Shown here one piece after another: positions 32,837-41,919 of a DNA stretch of 64,000 nt. The notes beneath the pieces are model-generated. The model ran no database searches. It saw only the letters and a program-made list of their open reading frames with translations, and was not told the origin of the DNA. This DNA comes from Geomonas agri. Its GTDB lineage: Bacteria > Desulfobacterota > Desulfuromonadia > Geobacterales > Geobacteraceae. Position numbers and translations under genes: made by a program. The stretch spans positions 1,302,001 through 1,366,000 of the forward strand of contig NZ_JAINZO010000002.1 in assembly GCF_020179605.1 (NCBI RefSeq). The letters run 5' to 3'. Positions within the stretch are counted from its first letter, which is position 1. Each line of letters begins with the position of its first letter.

Positions 32837-35419
32837 CTAGAGGATCACGATGAAGACCGCCGCGGCGGCGAGGATGAGCAGGCGGTGCGCAAAGAGCGCC
32901 CGGGACGGCAGGCCGTCCTGGCGCTGCAGCTTGGCGAGGATCACCCAGGAGAAGAGGGCGGCGAGCAGCAGCAGCGGGTAGATGAGCAGGCGCAGCGTGC
33001 CCAGTTCCGGGGTGAGCGTGGCCGCATTGAGCACGTTGTCGAGCCCGAGCGCTTGGACCAGGAGCGGGACGATCTGCGCGCCCCCCTCGACCAGCGCCCT
33101 AAAGAAGATCATGAAGAGACCCGCCACTGCCAGGGGGAGATAGGCGAGGCCGCTGGTGGTGAAGACCGCGCGCCAGCCGGTGCCGCGCACCGTGGCGGAG
33201 GCGAGGCAGGCGAGCAGGGTGAAGCCGGCCACGATGGCCAGCGCAAGCAGGTAGTCCTGCACGCTCCAGATGGTGCGCGAGAAGATCTCCAACGGGCGCC
33301 CGGCCACCAGCGGTGTCCCCTTGGCGGCGATGACCACGCCGACCAGGGTGGTGCTGAAGAGCGCCTCGCGGAAGCCGCGCCGTGCCCGGTTGAAGCCACC
33401 CCAGGTGGGGTTTCTCAGGTCGAGCTGCATGGAGCGGTGCGGGCAGCTCCTGACGCAGTTCAGGCAGAGCACGCAGTGGTCGGAGCTGTCGACGCCGGAG
33501 GGGTGCAGTCCCATCGGGCACCCCTTCTCCTTGATGCAGTCGTCCACGCGGCAGCGGCTCAAGCAGACGTTGTGGTTACTGTGCATCTCCAGCGGCGAGA
33601 TGCGCGACACGAGGCTCACGATCCGCCCCAGGGGACAGAGGAACTTGCACCACCCCCGGCGGCCGATGACCAGGTCCGCGCTCACGGTGGCGCAGAGGAT
33701 CCCCGAGAGGAGCACGCCGGTCGCGCCCGCGTAGCTGAACATGCCGGTGGCCTGCTCCAAAAGGAGGATCACCACCAGCGCGGCGAAGGAGAGCGACGGT
33801 CCCCAGCGGCGCAGCCAGGGCGCGGGGTCGCGCACCACGCGGCTGGAGACGCCGAGGTACTCGCCGATTGCCTCCATGGGGCAGAAGCTGCACCAGCCGC
33901 GGGCGAACAGGAAGGCGGTGAGCAACAGGGCGGGCCAGCCGATGGTCCAGGCGACCAGGTTGGCGGCGTTGTGCTGGGGCGGTCCGAACAGGGTGTAGAG
34001 CGTGACGCCGAGAAAGAGCGGCACGGTGAGCCAGCGCAGCAGGCGCGGGAAGCGCGGGTCGCGGGCCAGGTTCTCCACGGCCGGCAAGGTGAGCAGGTTG
34101 AAGCGCCCGTCGCCGAAGGGGTGCCCCTGCAGCGAGATGTGCTCGGGCTGGATCTCGTCGTCGTTGCAGACCACCACCGCGCGCGAGACGACCTGGTACA
34201 GCTCACTCGCGTTCAGGGGCCAGTCGTGGTCCACCAGGCGGTTCAGGGCGTCCTGGGAGAGGCGGCGCACCTGCTTGTGGTGCTTGGCGTTCAGGGATTT
34301 CAATAGGCTCCGGGCGATGACCGGGATGTCCTTCTTGCGCTCGCGCAGCGGCACGAGCTCCAGTGTCTCGCCGGAGAGCTTCTTGAAGAGCACTGCGTTG
34401 AATTTGCCGCTTTCCACCAAGGGCTGCAGCGGTTTGCCGCAGGTGGCGATGATGCGCACCTGGGCGCTTCTGAGCTTGGTCTCGCCGCGGCGGGTGAAGT
34501 GGCCGGTCTCCATGAATTCGACCAGTTCCTCCTGCACGGCGCTGGAGAGGCAGTCGATGTTCCTGAGGATGATGTCGCCGCCGGCGGCGAGCTCGATCAT
34601 GCCGCGCCTGACCCGGCGCGCGTACATGGCCCCTTCCGGCGCGTGCCCGAACAGGGCGGCCTCCTGGGCGAGCCCCAAAAGGAGCGAGTTCTGCTGGGCG
34701 GAGTCGCTGGCGGAGCATTCCTCGCCCATCACCGGGGGCGGCGAGGCGCAGTCGAGGAAGAGGACCGGGCGGTCACCGGTGCTGTGGAAATGGATCAGGC
34801 GGGCGGCGAGGTCCTTCCAGGTCCCCGGCTCGCCTAGGATGAGGACGTGGCTCCTTGATCCAGCCAGGTGTTGCAGGCGCTGGTTCAGAAGGCGCACCCA
34901 CTGCGAGGTGCCGGGGAACTCGCCGAATTCGGGGAGGAGCTGCCAGCCGATGATGTTGGTGATCACCTCGCGGTGCTCACTCTCCTCGCGCTGGTGGCGG
35001 TGTGCCCAGCTCCCCAACTGTGCAGCCAGGATGCGGCTTAAGTTGGCGTAGAGCAGCGGCATGCCCTCCAGCAACTCCTCGAAGTGCTGCCGGGTGAGCC
35101 GGGCGGCTTGGACCTCGGTGATGGCGCGCACGTCAGCGGAACGCTTCTCGTCGGTGAGGATGGCCCGTTCGCCAATCACGTTGCCGATGCCGAGCTCGGT
35201 GAGGTTGAGGATCTGCCCGGAGCGGTCCAACAGCTCGACGCGGATCCTCCCGGAGAGGATGACGTAGAGCTCCTGCGCCGGTTCGCTCCTGGCGAGGATC
35301 ACGTCACCCGCGGCGAAATCGCGCAACTCCAGGCGCTGCGCGATGCGCTCCAGGTCGTGCTGGTTGAGGCCGTTGAAAAGGCGAATGCCCGAAATGGTCT
35401 CGGAACTGATTGCAGCCAT
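32837..35419 (-). CDS. Fusion of cNMP-binding domain, degenerate sigma54-activator AAA+ and NapH-like Fe-S membrane domain
   Basis: An 860-residue protein with an unusual order. Residues 1-125 form a cyclic-nucleotide-binding domain of the Crp family. Residues about 165-435 follow a sigma54-activator AAA+ domain, but the P-loop is degraded (GEPGTWKD at 196-203) and the GAFTGA loop is replaced ('FGHAPEGAMYARRV' at 257-270). There is no C-terminal HTH. From about 450 on it is a polytopic membrane domain with 'GWCSFCPMEAIGE', 'GWCKFLCPLG' and two ferredoxin sites ('CLSRCRVDDC', 'CVLCLNCVRSCPH'), as in NapH/CcoG/NosR. It is probably an electron-transfer membrane protein gated by cytoplasmic nucleotide-sensing domains. 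It is transcribed alone. Domains are clear; the function is inference. Confidence 0.88.
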   Translation of the reverse strand: MAAISSETISGIRLFNGLNQHDLERIAQRLELRDFAAGDVILARSEPAQELYVILSGRIRVELLDRSGQILNLTELGIGNVIGERAILTDEKRSADVRAITEVQAARLTRQHFEELLEGMPLLYANLSRILAAQLGSWAHRHQREESEHREVITNIIGWQLLPEFGEFPGTSQWVRLLNQRLQHLAGSRSHVLILGEPGTWKDLAARLIHFHSTGDRPVLFLDCASPPPVMGEECSASDSAQQNSLLLGLAQEAALFGHAPEGAMYARRVRRGMIELAAGGDIILRNIDCLSSAVQEELVEFMETGHFTRRGETKLRSAQVRIIATCGKPLQPLVESGKFNAVLFKKLSGETLELVPLRERKKDIPVIARSLLKSLNAKHHKQVRRLSQDALNRLVDHDWPLNASELYQVVSRAVVVCNDDEIQPEHISLQGHPFGDGRFNLLTLPAVENLARDPRFPRLLRWLTVPLFLGVTLYTLFGPPQHNAANLVAWTIGWPALLLTAFLFARGWCSFCPMEAIGEYLGVSSRVVRDPAPWLRRWGPSLSFAALVVILLLEQATGMFSYAGATGVLLSGILCATVSADLVIGRRGWCKFLCPLGRIVSLVSRISPLEMHSNHNVCLSRCRVDDCIKEKGCPMGLHPSGVDSSDHCVLCLNCVRSCPHRSMQLDLRNPTWGGFNRARRGFREALFSTTLVGVVIAAKGTPLVAGRPLEIFSRTIWSVQDYLLALAIVAGFTLLACLASATVRGTGWRAVFTTSGLAYLPLAVAGLFMIFFRALVEGGAQIVPLLVQALGLDNVLNAATLTPELGTLRLLIYPLLLLAALFSWVILAKLQRQDGLPSRALFAHRLLILAAAAVFIVIL

Positions 35420-35663
35420 CGTTCTCCCGGCTTCGGCAGGAGGTTACCCGGTGTGGTGGCCGTTGGGCCGGGGCGGCTGCCGAAGGTTTACGATGGTAGC
35501 GTAAAAGGCGGGGCGGTGTCTAAAACGTATACCGCGCAAAGGGTTGCGGCCGCGTATACGTCTCCGGGCGCGGTGGGCGGGGCATCAGTGCCGGATGAGG
35601 GACGGGCGCGCCGAATTGGGAAGGATTAATTCCCTGCACCGCGTTGTCAAGACGGAATCCGGG

Positions 35664-36896
35664 TCACCAGCTGCGCCGCAACGCCGCCACCAGGCGTCGC
35701 GCACCGTGCAGCGCGCCCAGCGGGCCGCGTTCCGAGCCGTAGGGGAGATCACCCCCGACGGTGACCTTCCAGGTGTCGGTGACGTTGTAGCCGACCTCGG
35801 CTTTCAGGAGGCCGTCGCCGCGCTTGAGACCGCAGTCCCAGACCAGCTTCCAGGCGCCCCATTCCTCGGTCTGGTTCCAGGCCACGATCAGGGCGGGGAG
35901 AAGGCCGCGGTCGAAGAGGAGCGTGGGATCGACCGGCGGGTCGATGGCGTTGCCGGCCAGGGTGACGAGCAGCGTCCCGTCCCCGAAGCCGCGCTCGACG
36001 CTCAAGGTGCCGATCAGGGCGTCGCCCAATTCCGGGTCCGTCGAGAAGAGGGCGGCCGCCTCACCGCGCACGACGTACGGGCCGGCAACCCGGGACACCT
36101 CGACCCCCACCCCGTGCTCGCGCGGGTAGCGTCGTGCCACCGAGATCACCGGGACCGGCCCGGTCTGCAGCGCCGGGTCGAGAGAGAAGGCCAGGATGGG
36201 CGCCGGACGCACCCCGCTTCTCGCCCAGACGCCGAGATCCCAGTCGCCGTGGGTCGCCAGGAGACGCAGGGCCGCGAAGCCCGGGAGCGGCGGTGCGTCG
36301 TCCTGTTCATGGAACGTGGTCCCGGCCGGGAGGGCGCCCGAGGCGATCGGGGCGTTGCGGCTTCCTAAGGGGGGCAGGCGCCAGGGTGTCGTCACCGGCA
36401 CCAGCACCGCCTGGTAGCGCAGGTTCTCCTCCTGGCCGCTCAGGCGGACGGCCCAGAGCGGCAACTTTTCGTCGGCGAAGGGGTCGGTCACGTCGCGGGG
36501 GAGGAAGGCGTCGGCGGGAGAGTAGCCGTCGGTCTTGCCCCAGCCGAGCTGGAAGCGGCCTACCTCGAGGTCATGCGACCCGGCGAGCGGGACGCGCAGC
36601 CAGAGTTCCGGAACCGAGAGCGGCGGGCGCCGGAGCTTGCGGTCGGCGGGGTCGAAGACCAGCGGGCTCGACTGCGGTGAGGTGATCCACTCGGCGCGCA
36701 AAGACGTTGTGAACTGGCTCTCGCCGAGGCGCTGTTCCCACTTGTTGTAGAGCGTGCCCCAGCCGGCGCCGTACGGCTCGCCGGCGAAGCGTTCCCCGTA
36801 GGCGAAGCCCTTCAGCTCCGCGTAGCCGGAGAACCCTTCGGCCAGCGCGGAGCAGGGGAGCACAAGCAGCACTAGGAGCAGGAGGAGAGGTCTCAA
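35664..36896 (-). CDS. Predicted outer-membrane beta-barrel protein of an export operon
   Basis: A 410-residue protein with a signal peptide (1-19, ending 'ALA'). Alternating amphipathic strands run throughout, and it ends in a short 'RRSW' tail with a terminal aromatic residue. It looks like a DUF1302-type or porin-like barrel, with recurrent 'WG', 'YNV' and Gly/aromatic strand ends. Its start overlaps the LolA-like gene by 4 bases, and it is the last gene of a four-gene minus-strand operon (ATPase, permease, LolA-like, barrel). It may be the final outer-membrane acceptor of whatever that system moves. Confidence 0.8.
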   Translation of the reverse strand: MRPLLLLLVLLVLPCSALAEGFSGYAELKGFAYGERFAGEPYGAGWGTLYNKWEQRLGESQFTTSLRAEWITSPQSSPLVFDPADRKLRRPPLSVPELWLRVPLAGSHDLEVGRFQLGWGKTDGYSPADAFLPRDVTDPFADEKLPLWAVRLSGQEENLRYQAVLVPVTTPWRLPPLGSRNAPIASGALPAGTTFHEQDDAPPLPGFAALRLLATHGDWDLGVWARSGVRPAPILAFSLDPALQTGPVPVISVARRYPREHGVGVEVSRVAGPYVVRGEAAALFSTDPELGDALIGTLSVERGFGDGTLLVTLAGNAIDPPVDPTLLFDRGLLPALIVAWNQTEEWGAWKLVWDCGLKRGDGLLKAEVGYNVTDTWKVTVGGDLPYGSERGPLGALHGARRLVAALRRSW

Positions 36897-37696
36897 TCGC
36901 CCCCCTCGCGGGTGAGGTTCTGCAGCGTGAAGCGGCTGGCCGGTTGGGGGCGGTTGAAGGAGATCTGCTTCAGCGTCACCGTGGTGTGGCTCCCCTTCTT
37001 GAGGTCGGTCATCTCCATGCGCGCAGCGACGTAGTGCCCCTCGACGTTCTTGATATCCGAGAGTATCAGGCGCTTCGCCTGCTCTTTCTCCCCCTTCCTG
37101 ATCAGGTCCTCGCGCACCAGGTAGAGGATGTCTTTTCTCAGGTAGAGGATCAGCTTCTGGTAGATCGATTTGCTCCCCTTTTCCAGCGGGATGGCAGTGA
37201 TGACCCAGCAGGGCTGACCGTCGATAGTTTCCTCACCCTGCAGCGAGACCTTGTACTTCTCGTGGTCGAACTCCTCCATGTCCTCGTAGTTGAAGTCGGT
37301 GCCGACGAAGGAGGCATCCCGGTCCTGCGGCGCGATGCGGCGCTCCCGTTTCATGGAGGGGAGGTAGAGCCACTGGTCCGGGTTGTCCGAGCCCGGCCGC
37401 GGCAGGGAGAGAAAGCCCACCCCCTTCACCTCGGGAGGATCGGTGAAGCGGATCAGGTTCTTCGAGTCCCCTGCGTATCCCTGGCGATAGCTGTTCCACC
37501 CCTTCTTGCGGACTTTCCCCTCCTTGTTCACCACGGTGAGGTCGCCCGAGTACTGCTGCGTCTTGGTGCGGTGCCGGCTCTCGGACTCCTTGAGAAGGGC
37601 GCGAGCGTCGGGGGCGGCGAAGGTGGGGGTGGAGTAAAGGGGCATGAGGAGCGCGGCTGCGACAGAGAGCAGCAACTTGGCAAGGTTTCGGATCAT
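36893..37696 (-). CDS. LolA-like outer membrane lipoprotein-sorting protein
   Basis: A 267-residue exported protein with a signal peptide (1-27, ending 'FAA') and the LolA-like incomplete barrel pattern of the 'outer membrane lipoprotein-sorting' family: 'FTDPPEVKGVGFLSLPRPG', 'QWLYLPSMKRERRIA', 'DASFVGTDFNYEDME' and 'YVAARMEMTD'. Proteins of this family shuttle lipids or lipoproteins across the periplasm and often sit beside FtsX-type or RND permeases. It is coupled to the barrel gene by a 4-base overlap and follows the permease gene after a 176-base gap that holds a palindromic repeat. The cargo is unknown. Confidence 0.88.
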   Translation of the reverse strand: MIRNLAKLLLSVAAALLMPLYSTPTFAAPDARALLKESESRHRTKTQQYSGDLTVVNKEGKVRKKGWNSYRQGYAGDSKNLIRFTDPPEVKGVGFLSLPRPGSDNPDQWLYLPSMKRERRIAPQDRDASFVGTDFNYEDMEEFDHEKYKVSLQGEETIDGQPCWVITAIPLEKGSKSIYQKLILYLRKDILYLVREDLIRKGEKEQAKRLILSDIKNVEGHYVAARMEMTDLKKGSHTTVTLKQISFNRPQPASRFTLQNLTREGGD

Positions 37697-37740
37697 TTAG
37701 AAATACCTCCATTTGATGAATGTGCAGACGGCCAATACCC

Positions 37741-37868
37741 TTGGCAGTCCATTCCCTCGCCCTCCGGGAGAGGGTGGCCGTAGGCCGGGTGAGGGAGCTG
37801 CTATAGGTGACCAGGTTGCCACTGCCAACGCATTCACCCCGACCCTCTCCCGGGGGGAGAGGGAGGAT
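37741..37868. repeat. REP-like palindromic intergenic repeat
   Basis: The gap between the permease and LolA-like genes contains 'CGCCCTCCGGGAGAGGG...CCGGGTGAGGG' (about 37758-37796) and an inverted partner 'TTCACCCCGACCCTCTCCCGGGGGGAGAGGG' (about 37832-37863). Each half can form its own hairpin and the halves can pair with each other. This is the look of dispersed REP/BIME units in GC-rich genomes. It may stabilise the upstream mRNA or reduce expression of the downstream genes. Confidence 0.7.
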
Positions 37869-37872
37869 AAAG

Positions 37873-40421
37873 CTACTCGTACTCTATCGCCTCGGTCACC
37901 TTGACCCCTGCCGCCTGGCGCGCGGGGATACCGGCGGCAAGGAAGGAAACCAACGGCAGCGCCACGATTAGCTCGCCAAGCACCTCCCACGGGTAATGGT
38001 GCGGCATGGCCCACCCGGTGAATGCCTTGGCTACCGGCCCCTCCATGAAGGAGGCGAACAGGTTCCCGGCGGGAAGCGCCAGCATGAGCCCCACCATGGC
38101 AAGCACCAGCGCCTCCAGCACCACGCTGCGCGCGATCTGCCCGGGGAGCGCCCCGAGCGCCTTCAATATTCCGATCTCGCGGGTCCGCTCCGCCACCGAG
38201 ATGAGCAGCGACGTGACGATGCCGAGGAAGGCGACCCCGAGCGCCAGCAAGACGGTGATGCGCATGACGGCGTAGAAGGCGTCGATAGCCTTGCCGATCT
38301 CGTCCTTGAACTCGCGCTGGGTCGAGATGAGCGCGGGATAGCGGCCGGAGAGCTTGGCGCGGATGGCGTCGCGTACCTTGCCCGGGTCGGTCCCCGGCGT
38401 CACCGAGACGTCGTAGATGTCGACCCGGTCGTCCTGCCAGTGCCTTAGGAATACCTTGCGGTCCAGGAACACGGCGCCCTGGTCCGAGGAGTAGTCGCGG
38501 ATCACGGCGGCGATAGGAAACTCGACCATCCCCCCCGGCGTGTTGAGCGGCACCTTGTCGCCGACGCCGAGGCCGAAGCGGTCGTGGAAGTTCTCGGTGA
38601 TGGCACACATCTCCTTGTTGAGCAGCCCCTCCCGCATCGAATCGCGATCGCCCTGGGCAAAATCGTAGCGCACCCGCTGCATCAGCGTGTCCATCTCCAC
38701 GGAGCCGACCAGGATCTGCCGACCACGGAACTGGGGCCGGATGGCGCGGTAACTCTCCACGGTGCGCACGCCCGGGAGCGCCAGGATCTCCCCCTTCACC
38801 GCACCCGGGTAGAGGAAGTCGGGACGCGAGAAGTTGGCCGAGGCGCGCACGAACAGGTCGCAGGTAAGGATGTCGTCCATCCAGCGCACGATGGTGAGCC
38901 GCGTGGAGCCCATGTAGCCCCCGAGTCCCAGCACGAAGGTGAGCGAAAGGGCCATGGCCATGATGGTGCCGGAGCTGCGGCGCGGGTTGCCCAAGAGCGA
39001 ATCCGAGGAGAGCGGACCGGCGGAGGGGAACAGGTGGGTGAGCAGCGGGCCCAGGGCGACCAGGACGGCGCGGGAGAGCGGGCCGATCAGGAGCACGAGG
39101 CCGATGCCTCCCAAAAGGAGCACCGAGAGCACCAGGGTGTTCCCCTTGACCACGCTGCTGAGCGCGAGCGCGACGGCGCCGGCCACGAACGCGACCGCGG
39201 CGGCGATACGCGGTCCAATCCGGCGCTGCACCTTGGCCTGGAAGGAACCCTTGGCGAACGCCTCGGTGGGGGAGATGCGCGAGGCGGAGAGGGCAGGTCC
39301 CCAGGCACCGAGCAGGGAAGCGATCAGGCCGAGCAGCATGGACTGCAGCACGATCGCCGGGGTGAGGTGCACCACGCCGGAGCCGGATATGCCGTACACC
39401 ATCTCGGTGCTCTGTCCCATGCTCACCAGGAGCGCCTGCGAGAAGGCTGTGCCGGCCAGGCAGCCGAGCGCGCCCCCGAGGAGGCCGATGATGAGCGCCT
39501 CGGCCAGGAACAGGATCTGCACCTGGCGCGGCGTGGCGCCCAGGGCGCGTAGCGTGCCGATGTCGCGGCGCCGGCGGTTCACGGAGACGTTGAAGGCGTT
39601 GAAGATGAGGAAGATGCCGATGGAGAGGGCAAAGGCGCTGGAGACGTTGAAGCCGGCAGTGAAGTTGGCCACCAGCCGCTCCATCTGCTCGCCGCGCCGC
39701 GCCGGCGTTTCCACGCGGTAGGCCGGGCCGAGCGTCTTTTGCAGCATCTCGGTCCCCTGGGCGACGGTGACCCCGTCCTGGAGGCGTACGTCGATGCGGT
39801 CGAAGCGACGCCCGCGGCCGAAGAGCTCCTGAGCGGCGTAGACGTCCACCACCATCAGGTTGCCGCCGAAGGCCTGGGCGAACCCCTTGGGGCTCATCAG
39901 GCCGCGCGCGGTCACCTTCCGGACGCCGCTGGGGACCTTGACGGCGAGGGAAGTGCCGGTAGTGAGCCCGGCGCGCTTGGCGAACTCGCGGGTGAAGAGG
40001 GCGGAATCGGGCTGGGCCAGGAAGAGCAGGGGGTCGTCCAGGTCTGCGTCGTCCCCCTCAAAGCCGTAGTCACGCATCTCGCGGTCGCCCAGGAGGTCGA
40101 CGCCGATCACCATCAGGCTTCCCAGTTCCCCTCTTTCCGGGATCACGATCTGCTCGATGACGGGAGAAGTAGCCCGGATGCCGGGGAGGTTACGGAGCCT
40201 TTCCTGAAGCGCCTCGGGGACACCCCCCTCCATGGTCACCTGCAGCTGCGCCTTGCCGGCGACCCGGTCGACGGTGGACCCGATGCCGACCACCAGCGCG
40301 TCCTGCGCGGTCTTGATGGAACTGAAGGTGGTGACGCCGACCACTACCCCCAGCAGGGTCAGGATGGTCTTGGCCAAGTGACGCCGGGCGTAGGAGAGGG
40401 AGAGGTGACGCAGCAGGAACC

Positions 40422-40425
<4 letters not shown>
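37873..40425 (-). CDS. FtsX-like ABC transporter permease
   Basis: An 850-residue permease with two FtsX cores in one chain. It has an N-terminal helix and periplasmic MacB-type domain (about 20-240), a first FtsX bundle (about 255-400), a second bundle start near 405-470, another periplasmic domain (about 490-700) and a last bundle (about 720-850) ending 'GVKVTEAIEYE'. This 850-residue tandem form occurs in lipoprotein or lipid exporters that work by mechanotransmission instead of a translocation pore. It overlaps the ATPase gene by 4 bases, so it is its partner. The specific substrate is unknown; lipoproteins are likely given the LolA-like neighbour. Confidence 0.93.
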
Positions 40426-41111
<686 letters not shown>

Positions 41112-41429
41112 GTTCAGGTTCCTCCTTGGGGGGAAATTTTGACTAGTAGACCAAGGGCACAGCACCCCTGTTTTGCCTGCTCGTGTCGCCGCAGTCAACT
41201 GGAAAAATGAGTGAATTCAAAAAGACTGATTTTCTCCCCTGCCGCCGACACAGCACCGTGGATGTCGTCAGTCAATGAGCCGAATATAATTGCCTTTGCA
41301 TTGTCTGTCATACCGGCTGTGCTAAGCTTTCAGGGGGTGTCACCGGACCGCCAAATACTTTCAGAGTCGCAATGATACGGAGTTGGATGGCCTCTAGTAC
41401 ATAGGTGCCTTATCGACGAGTCCGGGAAG
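41112..41429. other. Divergent intergenic region
   Basis: This 318-base gap separates the export operon (leftward) from the cytochrome gene (rightward). I see a TTGCAT at 41297-41302 followed after 18 bases by TGCTAAG (41321-41327), which could be a promoter for the plus-strand genes, but the match is modest. No RNA structure is evident. Confidence 0.25.
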
Positions 41430-41834
41430 GTGCATTTAAGGCTGCAAGCAATTACTGCTACTGCCTTGGGTGGCATGCTCTTCTTCGAGGTGGGCGAAGC
41501 CAACATCTACCACCAGACCAGTGCCAAATATATCCTCACCATGGCAGAGTGCATGGTCTGCCACTCCGAAGACTCCGCCCGACCCGTTTCCATCTGTCTC
41601 GAAGATCACTGCCTCTACACCAACAAACACCCCGTGCTGCGCAGCTATCCTCCTCGCCGGAAAGCTGAACGGTTCACACCCATCTCCGAGAACCTGGAGG
41701 CCGGTTGCGTGTTGGAGGATGGTAAAATAACCTGCCTGTCCTGCCATGATCTGACGAGGCCGGCGCCGCACCTGATCAGGAATGGTGACGAGTTGTGCTA
41801 CATCTGCCACAGGTACCTGCGGTCCACCTACTGA
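41430..41834 (+). CDS. Small triheme cytochrome c with doubled CXXCH motif
   Basis: A 134-residue exported protein with three CXXCH haem sites: 'CMVCH', 'CLSCH' and 'CYICH'. The last two are in the arrangement of the doubled-CXXCH domain ('ITCLSCHDLTRPAPHLIR' then 'ELCYICH'). The signal peptide would be residues 1-24. The best start is GTG 41430 with a short GGGAAG site; an ATG at 41475 would remove most of the signal peptide and is unlikely. It ends 85 bases before the AsmA-like gene and may be transcribed with it. Small multihaem proteins are common in dissimilatory metal reducers; the specific role is unknown. Confidence 0.8.
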   Translation: MHLRLQAITATALGGMLFFEVGEANIYHQTSAKYILTMAECMVCHSEDSARPVSICLEDHCLYTNKHPVLRSYPPRRKAERFTPISENLEAGCVLEDGKITCLSCHDLTRPAPHLIRNGDELCYICHRYLRSTY

Positions 41835-41919
41835 GGGGCGATCCGGTTTGACTTTAAGCGGCGGAGATGGTAACAAAAAACTCTCTATTTTTTCCTCCGC
41901 ACCCCTGGGACATTGACTG

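Noticed and set aside
32789..34306. A 505-residue plus-strand open frame opposite the fusion protein gene
   Set aside because: The fusion protein on the other strand has clear domains; this frame is its antisense shadow rich in Gly/Ala/Glu/His.
37741..37868. A CRISPR array
   Set aside because: There are only two inverted palindromes and no regular spacing with unique spacers; no cas gene is near. No other region shows a CRISPR pattern.
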